From an uncultured Phascolarctobacterium sp. (GTDB lineage: Bacteria > Bacillota > Negativicutes > Acidaminococcales > Acidaminococcaceae), in contig NZ_CAJMEH010000013.1 in the NCBI RefSeq assembly GCF_905212365.1, positions 1 through 41,158 on the forward strand: a stretch of 41,158 nucleotides of DNA, written 5' to 3'. This document shows, piece by piece, positions 24,523 through 32,917 of this stretch. Under the pieces are notes generated by a model that did not search any database, had not been told where the DNA came from, and saw only the letters and a program-made list of their open reading frames with translations. Numbering within the stretch: position 1 is the stretch's first letter; each line of letters opens with the position of its first letter. The translations under genes and the position numbers were made by a program.

Positions 24523-25992
24523 TTAGCAGCAATGAGCCTTAATATATTCCACCGCTTTATGCAGGCGTTCCAGCGTTTTTTCCTTGCCCAACAGCACCAT
24601 AACATCGAACATGCCGGGAGAAACGGTGCGTCCGGTCAAGGCCAAACGGGTCGGGTGAATTACCTTGCCCAGCGCCAGCCCGTTATCGGCGGCAATTTTA
24701 TTATAGGCCGCTTCGGTGCTGGCTAAATCGTAAACCTCGTCAGCCTCCACAGCGGCGATGCACTGCTCCAGCAGGCCGACGCTTTCAGGCTTAAAGTGCT
24801 TAGCCACACCCTTAGGATCGTATTCCGTTACGTCCTGGAAGAAATAGCTGGCGGCATCCGCTACCTCCTGCAAGGTTTTTACGCGCACGCGCACTACGTC
24901 CACCAATTTAGCGAAGTATTCCTCATGTTCTGCGAACCAATCCTCGGTCACAAAGCCGTCCTTAATAAAGAAGGGCTTGGCTTCGGGCAGAATCTTTTCC
25001 AGGGGCAGCTCGGACAAATACTGGCCGTTCATCCAGGTCAGCTTCTTGGTATCATAAATAGCGGCTTTTTTGGACATCTGCTCCAATTCAAACAGCTTGA
25101 CAGTTTCCTGCAAGGTGAACAGCTCGCGCTCGTCGCCGGGGCCCCAGCCCAAAAGGGTCAGGTAGTTAACAATGGCCTCGGCCAGATAGCCCTGGCTGCG
25201 GAATTCCTCTACGGAGGTTGCGCCGTGGCGCTTGCTCAGCTTGGAACGGTCGGGAGCAAGAATCATCGGCATATGGCCGAATTTAGGCGGCTCCCAGCCC
25301 AAAGCTTCGTAAATCAACAGCTGCTTTGGCGTATTGGAAAGATGCTCCTCGGCGCGCAGCACGTGGGTCATACCCATCAGATGGTCGTCCACAACTACGG
25401 CAAAATTATAAGTAGGCATACCGTTGGATTTAACGATAACAAAATCGTCAAACTGGTCCATATTAAAGGTTACGTCGCCGTGAATCAAATCATGTACGGT
25501 AATAGTACCCTCCACAGGAATTTTTACGCGCACGGAATAGGGCTCGCCTGCTGCGGCGCGAGCCTTAGCCTCCTCCACCGGCAAATCGCGGCAGGTGCGG
25601 GCATAACGGAAGGGCTGCTTAGCGGCGCGCTGCTTTTCGCGCTGCGCCTCCAGGTCGGCAGAAGAACAGAAGCAATAATAAGCCTTGCCCTGCTCCAAAA
25701 GCTGCTCGGCATATTTTTGATAAATGGGCAAACGCTCGGATTGATAATAAGGGCCGCAGTCGCCGCCTACCTCCGGGCCTTCGTCCCAGTTAATGCCCAG
25801 CCATTTCAGACTGGTAAGAATCTGGCTGACAGAATCCTCCTTCAAGCGCTCCGTGTCGGTATCCTCAATGCGCAGAATAAGCTTGCCGCCCATTTTATGG
25901 GCAAACAGCCAGTTAAAAAGCGCAGTGCGGGCGCCGCCAATATGTAAATACCCAGTAGGACTGGGAGCAAATCTAACTCTAACCTCGGACAT
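24523..25992 (-). CDS. gltX: Glutamyl-tRNA synthetase GltX
   Basis: This is a 489-residue class I synthetase with the HIGH variant HIGG (17-20) and the KMSKS variant KLSKR (251-255). Cys107, Cys109 and Cys134 form a possible zinc site (YYCFCSS then RTCRD). It charges tRNA-Glu in the cytosol and may also charge tRNA-Gln, which would then need GatCAB; none is in this window. It has its own promoter and is the first gene of the run leading to the inhibitor, zapA, U32 and mutS2. Confidence 0.96.
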   Translation of the reverse strand: MSEVRVRFAPSPTGYLHIGGARTALFNWLFAHKMGGKLILRIEDTDTERLKEDSVSQILTSLKWLGINWDEGPEVGGDCGPYYQSERLPIYQKYAEQLLEQGKAYYCFCSSADLEAQREKQRAAKQPFRYARTCRDLPVEEAKARAAAGEPYSVRVKIPVEGTITVHDLIHGDVTFNMDQFDDFVIVKSNGMPTYNFAVVVDDHLMGMTHVLRAEEHLSNTPKQLLIYEALGWEPPKFGHMPMILAPDRSKLSKRHGATSVEEFRSQGYLAEAIVNYLTLLGWGPGDERELFTLQETVKLFELEQMSKKAAIYDTKKLTWMNGQYLSELPLEKILPEAKPFFIKDGFVTEDWFAEHEEYFAKLVDVVRVRVKTLQEVADAASYFFQDVTEYDPKGVAKHFKPESVGLLEQCIAAVEADEVYDLASTEAAYNKIAADNGLALGKVIHPTRLALTGRTVSPGMFDVMVLLGKEKTLERLHKAVEYIKAHCC

Positions 25993-26041
25993 TGTATCGT
26001 CTCCTTTTAAAAATATAAAATAAAAATTGTATATCAGAATA

Positions 26042-26070
26042 ATTATACCGCGAAGCGCTCAAAAGTGCAA
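26042..26070 (-). promoter_or_regulatory. Promoter of gltX
   Basis: The minus strand has TTGCAC (26070-26065) and TATAAT (26047-26042) with a 17-base spacer, about 50 bases before the gltX ATG. Confidence 0.7.
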
Positions 26071-26089
26071 ATTTATTGCTGAAAGAGTA

Positions 26090-26126
26090 AAAATTAAAAC
26101 AGCTCTCTGACAAAGCAGAGAGCTGT
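26090..26126 (-). terminator. Terminator after tctA
   Basis: Stem ACAGCTCTCTG / CAGAGAGCTGT (26099-26109 and 26116-26126), six-base loop, with a T-rich tract on the minus strand just beyond the tctA stop at 26139. Confidence 0.88.
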
Positions 26127-26138
26127 ACATTTACAGTA

Positions 26139-27620
26139 TTAAGCTTTTTTAAACAGCTTTCCTAACACCGGCGACAGCAGCGATAAGGCTGCAGCAGCCA
26201 GAAAGAACAGGCACAGAGGACGCTCGTAAAAAATTCCGAAGGTGCCGTCGCTCATAATCAGCGAGCCGACAAAATTCTGCTCCGCCATGCCTCCCAATAT
26301 AATACCGATAATAATGGCCGACATGGAAAAGCCCAGCTTATTGAGGAAATAGCCGATAAAACCGCTCGCCACCATCAGATATACATCGTTGACAGAATTA
26401 TTATAGGAATAAGTCCCCACAAAGGTCATCATCACGATAATGGGCAACAGAATATGAATAGGCACATTAACTACTTTAGTAAACAACCTAATCAGGCTGA
26501 AGCCCATCAAGCCCATGATAAGATTAGCCAGCAGCAAACCAATAAAAATAGCGTACACATCCGGAGCTTTTTCCACAAAGAGCAGCGGGCCGGGCTGCAG
26601 GCCCTGAACCATCAGCGCGCCCATCATAATGGCCGTCGCGCCGTCGCCGGGAATCCCCAGCGTCAGAACAGGAATAAACGCACCGCCGGAAACGGCGTTA
26701 TTCCCCGCTTCGGACGCCACAATGCCTTCCGGTTCTCCGTTGCCGAAATTACTGCCGTGCTTGGACCAGCGCTTAGCCTGGTCGTAGGACACAAAGGAGG
26801 CAATGTCGCCGCCCGTACCTGGTACGCAGCCGATAAAGGTGCCGATGGCCGAAGAACGCACCAGAGTCGTAAAAACACGCTTGATATCCGTCAGGGACGG
26901 CAGCACGCGGTCGATAAGCATATGCTGCTCGCTGCGCTCGTGGTGGTAATATTCCTCGATGCTTCCCAAAACCTGGGCAAAGGCAAAAACGCCGATAAGC
27001 ACAGGAATAAAGGATACGCCGCCCAACAAATAAGTCGTGTCCAGCGTAAAGCGAATCGTACCTGTCATATCGTCAATGCCGACGGTAGCCAAAAACAGGC
27101 CGATAAGACCGCCCATAATGCCCTTGATAACGCTGCCCGAGGATACGCTGGTAATAATGCTCAGGCCAAAGATGGCCAGCGCGAAATATTCTGGCTTGGA
27201 AAATTGCAGGGCCACCTTCGCCAGCTGCGGTGCCAATAAAATCAAACACACGGTGCTGAACACGCCGCCAAAGGTGCTGGCCATGGTGGACAGGCCCAGA
27301 GCACGGCCCGGCTGCCCCATTTTCGTCGCCATGGGATAACCGTCCAGCGTAGTCGCCACCGACGCCGGCGTACCCGGCGTTTTCAGCAGAATGGCGCTGA
27401 TACTGCCGCCGTAAATAGCGCCGCAGTAAATGCCCAGCAGCATTAAAATACCGCCGATGCCATGAAAGGTAAAGGCCAGCGGAAAGAGCAGCGCCAGACC
27501 CATATTGACGCTAAGGCCCGGCATGCAGCCGAAGGCAATGCCCACCAGCACGCCGAAGAAAAGTCCTAACAGGTTGAGAGGAACGAAGATCATATTTAAT
27601 GCAGTAATAACGTCGCCCAT
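26139..27620 (-). CDS. Tripartite tricarboxylate transporter, large permease TctA
   Basis: This is a 493-residue membrane protein with about ten to twelve hydrophobic spans. It carries both internally repeated TctA signatures: GCMPGLSVNMGLALLFP with LKTPGTPASVATTLDGYP, then GCVPGTGGDIASFVSYDQ with LTLGIPGDGATAIMMGAL. TctA is the pore-forming subunit of secondary transporters for citrate or other carboxylates. TctB is just upstream (12-base gap). The periplasmic binding protein TctC that normally delivers substrate is absent from the window. Confidence 0.93.
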   Translation of the reverse strand: MGDVITALNMIFVPLNLLGLFFGVLVGIAFGCMPGLSVNMGLALLFPLAFTFHGIGGILMLLGIYCGAIYGGSISAILLKTPGTPASVATTLDGYPMATKMGQPGRALGLSTMASTFGGVFSTVCLILLAPQLAKVALQFSKPEYFALAIFGLSIITSVSSGSVIKGIMGGLIGLFLATVGIDDMTGTIRFTLDTTYLLGGVSFIPVLIGVFAFAQVLGSIEEYYHHERSEQHMLIDRVLPSLTDIKRVFTTLVRSSAIGTFIGCVPGTGGDIASFVSYDQAKRWSKHGSNFGNGEPEGIVASEAGNNAVSGGAFIPVLTLGIPGDGATAIMMGALMVQGLQPGPLLFVEKAPDVYAIFIGLLLANLIMGLMGFSLIRLFTKVVNVPIHILLPIIVMMTFVGTYSYNNSVNDVYLMVASGFIGYFLNKLGFSMSAIIIGIILGGMAEQNFVGSLIMSDGTFGIFYERPLCLFFLAAAALSLLSPVLGKLFKKA

Positions 27621-27632
27621 AAGTATGACCTC

Positions 27633-28103
27633 CTATTCCAAAAAGATGGACTCCGGCATGGACGTATGCAGCAAAAGTCCGAATACAAGATAAATAAATA
27701 CCAAAGTCAGCACCGCCGTCAGGACGATAACCTTATTATTGCGGTAATCCATGAGCCGCATCACAGCGGCAATCAAGAGCGCAGCCGCCGGGTAAAAGCC
27801 CAGCAGGTTCATCAGCACGCAGAAGATTACCACTAAGCCCATCATCATATAGACGCGCTTGTTAGCCGTTGTCGTCAGGTTCACCCGCTGGCCGGACAGG
27901 TCGGTCTTGTTGCTGAAGGTGTACAGCAATAAGCCCACTGCCGCCGCCAGCAAAGCGCAGCCCAGGCTGAAGGGCCAAAAGCCCGGTCCAGGACCGTTTT
28001 CAGTAAAGCTCAGCGGAAATTCCGCGGCCGCCAGCATAATCAGCCCGCCGATAACAGCCCCCGCCAAACCCACAATATAATTGCAGACGGTCATATTATT
28101 CAT
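27633..28103 (-). CDS. Tripartite tricarboxylate transporter, small permease TctB
   Basis: The start at 28103 (MNNMTVCNYIVG, 156 residues) has GAGG nine bases upstream. A reading three codons longer would need a TTG. The protein has four hydrophobic spans: VGLAGAVIGGLIMLAAAE, FWPFSLGCALLAAAVGLLL, VYMMMGLVVIFCVLMNLLG and VLTAVLTLVFIYLVFGLL. The PGPGFWPF motif is typical of the TctB family. Pairs with TctA immediately downstream. Confidence 0.88.
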   Translation of the reverse strand: MNNMTVCNYIVGLAGAVIGGLIMLAAAEFPLSFTENGPGPGFWPFSLGCALLAAAVGLLLYTFSNKTDLSGQRVNLTTTANKRVYMMMGLVVIFCVLMNLLGFYPAAALLIAAVMRLMDYRNNKVIVLTAVLTLVFIYLVFGLLLHTSMPESIFLE

Positions 28104-28152
28104 CACAATCAACCTCTTATAAACATATTTCTTGGATACGCACCGGCGCAGC

Positions 28153-29397
28153 TTACAGGCCTGCTTTCTCCCCTACCCGCTTAGCTGCCGCCATAATAGC
28201 CAGTCTGCCGTGCTCGAAGGTGAGCCCGCCCTGGAAAAAGACGTTATAGGGCTCGCGGCAGGGCCCGTCGGCGCTCAGCTCGATGGGAGCTCCCTGCACG
28301 AAGGTGCCGGCCGCCATAATAATATCGTCCTGATAGCCCGGCAGCGGCGAAGGCACCGGCTCCACATGGGCGTCCACCGGCGAATTGCTCTGCACGGCTA
28401 CACAAAAATCACATAAACGCTGCTTGCTTTCCAGCGTAATAGCCTGAATGATATCGCTGCGGCGCTCCTGGGGCAGCGGCTTTACAGCGTAGCCCAGGCC
28501 CTGGAAAACCGCCGCTGCGAAAATAGCTGTCTTAACGGCCTGCACCACGATATGCGGCGCTAAAAAGAGCCCCTGATAAAATTCCCGCGCCGTATCGCCT
28601 AAAGTAGCGCCCATTTCGCCGCCCAAGCCGGGAGCTGTTAAACGATAGGAGGCGTTTTCCACCAAATCCGCGCGGCCTACGATATAACCGCCGGTAGGAG
28701 CCAAACCGCCGCCCAAATTCTTAATCAGGGAACCGGCCATCAGGTCTGCGCCGACCTCCGTCGGCTCCTGCTTTTCGATAAATTCGCCGTAGCAGTTGTC
28801 CACGAAGCAAATAACCTTGGGGTTAGCCTCCTTGGCTGCCTGGCAGATGCGGCCGATTTCCGCCACGTCGATGGTCTTGCGCTCGCTGCTGTAGCCGCAG
28901 GAACGCTGAATATGCACCATGGTGGTTTTGTCGGTTACGGCCTTTTTCACGGTCTCTAAATCCACATGGCCGCCCGTCATGGGCAGCTCCTTATAGGTCA
29001 CGCCCAAGTCCACCAGGCTGCCCGGAGTTTTTACGGGATAGCCGATGATGGTCTGCATGGTATCGTAGGGAGCGCCGGTAACGGCCACCAACTCGTCCCC
29101 CGCCCGCAGGTTGCCCAAAAGCGCCACAGCCAAAGCGTGAGTGCCGCTGACAAATTGGGAGCGTACCAAAGCCGCTTCCGTTTTAAACAGCTCGGCGTAA
29201 ATAAGATCCAGCTTATCGCGGCCCACGTCGCTGTAGCCGTAGCCCGTAGTAGGCTTTAAATAATAATCGGAAACCATATTATGGCGAAAAGCGGCGATAA
29301 CCTTTTCCGTATTATACAGCGCCGCCGCCTCCAGCTCCGGCGTGTGTTCAGCCACAGCTGCCAAAGCCGCTTGTTCAAGTGCTTGATAGTCGATCAA
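28153..29397 (-). CDS. Methionine gamma-lyase-like PLP enzyme (aluminium resistance/YnbB family)
   Basis: This 414-residue PLP fold I protein has QFVSGTHALAVALLGNLRAG, the conserved FVDNCYGEF (Asp200) and the probable PLP lysine Lys226 in AGSLIKNLGGGLAPTGGY. The family (PF06838) is annotated as methionine gamma-lyase or aluminium resistance protein, but its true reaction is poorly established. It starts with TTG: AAGGTG lies seven bases upstream, an in-frame stop lies just before, and the next ATG (codon 41) would remove family-conserved sequence. Next to hflX, as in other Firmicutes such as B. subtilis. Confidence 0.88.
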   Translation of the reverse strand: MIDYQALEQAALAAVAEHTPELEAAALYNTEKVIAAFRHNMVSDYYLKPTTGYGYSDVGRDKLDLIYAELFKTEAALVRSQFVSGTHALAVALLGNLRAGDELVAVTGAPYDTMQTIIGYPVKTPGSLVDLGVTYKELPMTGGHVDLETVKKAVTDKTTMVHIQRSCGYSSERKTIDVAEIGRICQAAKEANPKVICFVDNCYGEFIEKQEPTEVGADLMAGSLIKNLGGGLAPTGGYIVGRADLVENASYRLTAPGLGGEMGATLGDTAREFYQGLFLAPHIVVQAVKTAIFAAAVFQGLGYAVKPLPQERRSDIIQAITLESKQRLCDFCVAVQSNSPVDAHVEPVPSPLPGYQDDIIMAAGTFVQGAPIELSADGPCREPYNVFFQGGLTFEHGRLAIMAAAKRVGEKAGL

Positions 29398-29417
29398 AAT
29401 ACTTCACCTTACATAAA

Positions 29418-31244
29418 TTATTTTTGCAGATATTGCTCAAATTCGCTTAGCTGCTCTGCCTCCAGACGCACCTTCAGCAGCGTGCCCTCGGTCAGATATT
29501 CCTGTTCCAGCACCGTGCCCGCCTCGTGCAGACGCGCGGCGGCGGCAGAATCGCTGTAGGGAATCAAAAAGCTTGCTTCCACTGCCTTCAGCTTCAGATT
29601 TTCGGCAATCAGCTCCAGCAGTACGTCCAGATTAACGCCGCTCTTGGCAGAAATGCAGACGCTGTTTTCTTCCTTAGCCAAACGGTCCGGCAGACCGGAG
29701 CCCTCCGGCAGCTTATCGATTTTATTATAAACAGTAATGATGGTTTTATCCCTGGCGCCCAGCTCGTCCAATACCTGATACACGGCATTGCTCTGCTCCT
29801 TGTACAGCTCGTGGCTGACGTCGATAACGTGCAGCAGCACATCAGCCTCCACCACCTCCTCCAAGGTGGACTGAAACGCCGCCACCAGCTGATGGGGCAA
29901 GCGCTGAATAAAGCCCACAGTATCGGTCAGAATGGCCTGCTGCTTATGGGGCAGCTCCAGTTGGCGCGTCGTGGGGTCAAGGGTCGCAAACAGCTGGTCC
30001 TTGGCGTAAATATCCGAATTAGTCAGCGTATTAAGCAGCGTGGACTTGCCGGCGTTAGTATAACCTACAAGGCTTACCGTAGGCACGCTGGCCTTAGCTC
30101 GTCCTGCCCGGTGCAGCGTGCGCACGCTTTTCACCTTGCCGATGCACTCCTTAATATAAGCGATACGGTCGCGGATACGCCGCCTGTCCACCTCCAGCTT
30201 GGTTTCGCCGGGGCCGCGGGTACCGATGCCGCCGCCTAAACGGGACAGGCTCAAGCCCTTACCCATAATGCGCGGCAGGGTGTATTGCAGCTGCGCCAGC
30301 TCTACCTGCAGCTTCCCTTCGTTGGTACGCGCTCTTTGCGCAAAGATATCCAAAATAAGCGCCGTGCGGTCCAGCACGCGCACGCCCATAGCCTGCTCGA
30401 TGTTGCGCTGCTGCGCCGGCGACAGCTCGTCGTCAAAAATACACAGGTCGACGTTTTCCTGCTGCACATACAGCGCCAGCTCCTGCACCTTACCCTTGCC
30501 GATGAAAAAGGCCGGATCGGGCTTGGGACGCTTCTGTAAAAATTTAGCCACAACCTGCGCTCCGGCAGTATCTGCCAGCTGCTTCAATTCCTCCAGGGAA
30601 TCCTCCGCCGTCCAGCCGATGCTGCTGACGCCGCCGCCATATTCCATACCTACCAGAATGGCTCGTTCCGCGCTTTGCGCCAGACTAGAGCCGCCGCTCT
30701 GCTTTTCCAGAATACGCTCCACCATCGCCGCCAGATTGGGGAAGAAAACACCCTCCGCCTGCTCCAGCGTCAGCGGCCCGTAGCATTCCGTCTGGTACTG
30801 CTCGTTATCGTCCATACTGGTGATCATGCCGAAGCTCAGCGTGGATTGGGCAAAGTCCGGCGAAGTAACGCCGATAGCGACCATAGCGTCGAAACGGTTA
30901 TTTTTCAGCGCCGAAATATCCACGCCGCTCAAGGCAGGATTGCCGTTGGGATGGGTATGCACGCAGCGCACGCCGCTTAAACGGCTGACACCGCGCCGCC
31001 CTTCGATGGGCGGCAGCTCCACGCTTTGGTCGTCGCCTACGGCCACGGCCAGCACCTGGCCGCTGCGGCTGATGTAAACGGACACCTCGCGGTTGATAAA
31101 ATCCGTAATATCTGCCAGCTTCAGGGCCAGCTCCGCCGTGACCAGCTGCCCTGCCTCCAGGCGCAGCTCGTATAAGGTTTTCAGTTCTTCGATAACGGAA
31201 TTTCTGAGGCCTTTCAGATTACCGTAAATATTATTCTGTGCCAT
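29418..31244 (-). CDS. hflX: HflX GTPase with JAMM-like N-terminal extension
   Basis: The start at 31244 (MAQNNIYGN, 608 residues) has GGAGG seven bases upstream. Residues about 195-608 are standard HflX: the ribosome-interacting domain (FIGKGKVQEL, DDELSPAQQRN, RLGGGIGTRGPGETKLE) and a G domain with G1 GYTNAGKS (394-401), G3 DTVGF (441-445) and G4 NKID. HflX splits stalled or heat-damaged ribosomes. The first 190 residues are extra compared with the usual 430-residue protein. They contain Cys-Val-His-Thr-His-Pro, fitting H-x-H-x7-S-x2-D (His96, His98, Ser106, Asp109), the JAMM/MPN+ metal-site pattern, with Glu53 upstream as a candidate. Confidence 0.93.
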   Translation of the reverse strand: MAQNNIYGNLKGLRNSVIEELKTLYELRLEAGQLVTAELALKLADITDFINREVSVYISRSGQVLAVAVGDDQSVELPPIEGRRGVSRLSGVRCVHTHPNGNPALSGVDISALKNNRFDAMVAIGVTSPDFAQSTLSFGMITSMDDNEQYQTECYGPLTLEQAEGVFFPNLAAMVERILEKQSGGSSLAQSAERAILVGMEYGGGVSSIGWTAEDSLEELKQLADTAGAQVVAKFLQKRPKPDPAFFIGKGKVQELALYVQQENVDLCIFDDELSPAQQRNIEQAMGVRVLDRTALILDIFAQRARTNEGKLQVELAQLQYTLPRIMGKGLSLSRLGGGIGTRGPGETKLEVDRRRIRDRIAYIKECIGKVKSVRTLHRAGRAKASVPTVSLVGYTNAGKSTLLNTLTNSDIYAKDQLFATLDPTTRQLELPHKQQAILTDTVGFIQRLPHQLVAAFQSTLEEVVEADVLLHVIDVSHELYKEQSNAVYQVLDELGARDKTIITVYNKIDKLPEGSGLPDRLAKEENSVCISAKSGVNLDVLLELIAENLKLKAVEASFLIPYSDSAAAARLHEAGTVLEQEYLTEGTLLKVRLEAEQLSEFEQYLQK

Positions 31245-31296
31245 GACGGCACCTCCATGCAATTTTCTCGCTGCCGGAAAAGCCAACTATCAAGCA

Positions 31297-32892
31297 TCAA
31301 CGGCGCTCTCTTACCCGCGCGGGCTCGATGTTCACCTTATAGCCCTTGATAAAGTTCTTGTGCATAGCGCCGATAACCTTTTCCGCTACGTCCTCCGGCA
31401 CCTCGACGAAGGTAAATTTATCATAAATATTAATCAGGCCGATATCGCGGGCGGGAATATCCGCCTCGATGGCGATAGTGCTGACAATATCCTTAACCAT
31501 AATCTTCTGGCTGCGGCCGATGTTCATAAACAGGCGCACCATTCCGGGACGGCCGCCGGTGTTCTGCAAATCCATAGCCAGCATATCCTCCTGCGGCGCT
31601 TCCAAAGCCTTATTGCCCTCCTGCATCAGCTTAATAGCTGCGGCAGCTACCTCCTCGGCGGAGTAATCGTCCAGCAGGCTTTCGGCAATGGGCATATAAT
31701 CGTGATAGGCGTTAAGCTCCAGCACCGTCTGCATCTTGCTGATAATCTGGTCCCGCTGGCGCTCGATAACATTAGCCGCAGTCGGCAGCTGACGGCGCTG
31801 AATCTTGGTCTTAACCATGCGCTCGATAAGCTTTAATTGACGGAATTCCCGCGGCGTAATAAAGGTCATAGCCACACCCGTATTGCCTGCGCGGCCCGTG
31901 CGGCCAATGCGGTGTACATAGCTTTCCGGATCCTGAGGAATGTCAAAATTGATAACGTGGGTAATATTATCAACATCGATGCCGCGGGCTGCTACGTCCG
32001 TAGCAATGAGCACGTCCACTGCGCCCTCACGGAATTTCTTCATCACGCGGTCGCGCTGGTTCTGGCTCAAATCGCCGTGCAGGCCCTCGGCCATATAGCC
32101 GCGGCTGGATAAAGCGATGGATAAATCGTCCACACCCTTCTTCGTGCGGCAGAAAATAATCAGCTTGCCGTCTATTTCCGCATCCAGCAGGCGGCACAAG
32201 CCTTCGATCTTATCCTTGGTTTCAAAATAATACTGCTCGATCAGCGGTACTGTCAGCTCTTCCTTGGAAATGGTCACATTCTTCGGCGCTTTCATGTACT
32301 TTTTGGTCAGGCTCAAAATCGGACGAGGCATGGTTGCGGAAAACAGCAGCGTCTGACGCTCCGTCGGCAGCGCGCGCATAATCTCCTCGATATCGTCCAC
32401 AAAGCCCATATCCAGCATTTCATCGGCCTCGTCCAGCACCAAAAACTTAATGTTGTCCAGCTTAATCGTACCGCGGTTGATGTGGTCGATCAAGCGGCCG
32501 GGAGTGCCGATGACGATCTGCACGTTATTTTTCAGCGCACGAATCTGGCGTTCGATGGGCTGGCCGCCGTAAACCGGCAGCGCGCGCACGCGGCGGGTGC
32601 GGCCGATCTTGCCCACCTCCTCGGCTACCTGAATAGCCAGCTCGCGGGTCGGGCACATAATCAAAGCCTGAATATGCTTAAAATCGTCGATGGACTGCAC
32701 CAGGGGAATGCCGAAAGCGGCAGTTTTGCCCGTACCCGTCTGGGCCTGGCCGATAACGTCGTTACCCTCCAGCACCAGCGGAATCGTGGCTGCCTGAATG
32801 GGAGAAGGCTCTTCAAAGCCCATTTCCGTCAATGCCGCTACGACCTTTTTATCCAGTTCCAGTTCACCAAACATTTCTTTTTGTGTTGTCAT
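31297..32892 (-). CDS. DEAD-box RNA helicase (CshA/DeaD-like)
   Basis: This 531-residue helicase has AQTGTGKT (50-57), PTRELA (81-86), DEAD (154-157), SAT (185-187) and HRIGRTGR. The C-terminal domain (about 455-531) has the DbpA/CsdA-type RNA-binding pattern (VRLFMNIGRSQKI, DIGLINIYDKFTFVEVPED), so it most resembles CshA/DeaD, which acts in ribosome assembly, cold adaptation and RNA decay. Start choice is between TTG (32895) and ATG (32892), with GGAGG 7 or 10 bases upstream. It precedes hflX by about 50 bases. Confidence 0.93.
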   Translation of the reverse strand: MTTQKEMFGELELDKKVVAALTEMGFEEPSPIQAATIPLVLEGNDVIGQAQTGTGKTAAFGIPLVQSIDDFKHIQALIMCPTRELAIQVAEEVGKIGRTRRVRALPVYGGQPIERQIRALKNNVQIVIGTPGRLIDHINRGTIKLDNIKFLVLDEADEMLDMGFVDDIEEIMRALPTERQTLLFSATMPRPILSLTKKYMKAPKNVTISKEELTVPLIEQYYFETKDKIEGLCRLLDAEIDGKLIIFCRTKKGVDDLSIALSSRGYMAEGLHGDLSQNQRDRVMKKFREGAVDVLIATDVAARGIDVDNITHVINFDIPQDPESYVHRIGRTGRAGNTGVAMTFITPREFRQLKLIERMVKTKIQRRQLPTAANVIERQRDQIISKMQTVLELNAYHDYMPIAESLLDDYSAEEVAAAAIKLMQEGNKALEAPQEDMLAMDLQNTGGRPGMVRLFMNIGRSQKIMVKDIVSTIAIEADIPARDIGLINIYDKFTFVEVPEDVAEKVIGAMHKNFIKGYKVNIEPARVRERR

Positions 32893-32917
32893 CAATAAAA
32901 TTCCTCCGCTCAGAAGC

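Noticed and set aside
24796..25947. A 383-residue open frame on the plus strand antisense to gltX
   Set aside because: gltX is certain from its HIGH and KMSKS motifs. The antisense frame has a composition typical of shadow ORFs and no recognisable domain.
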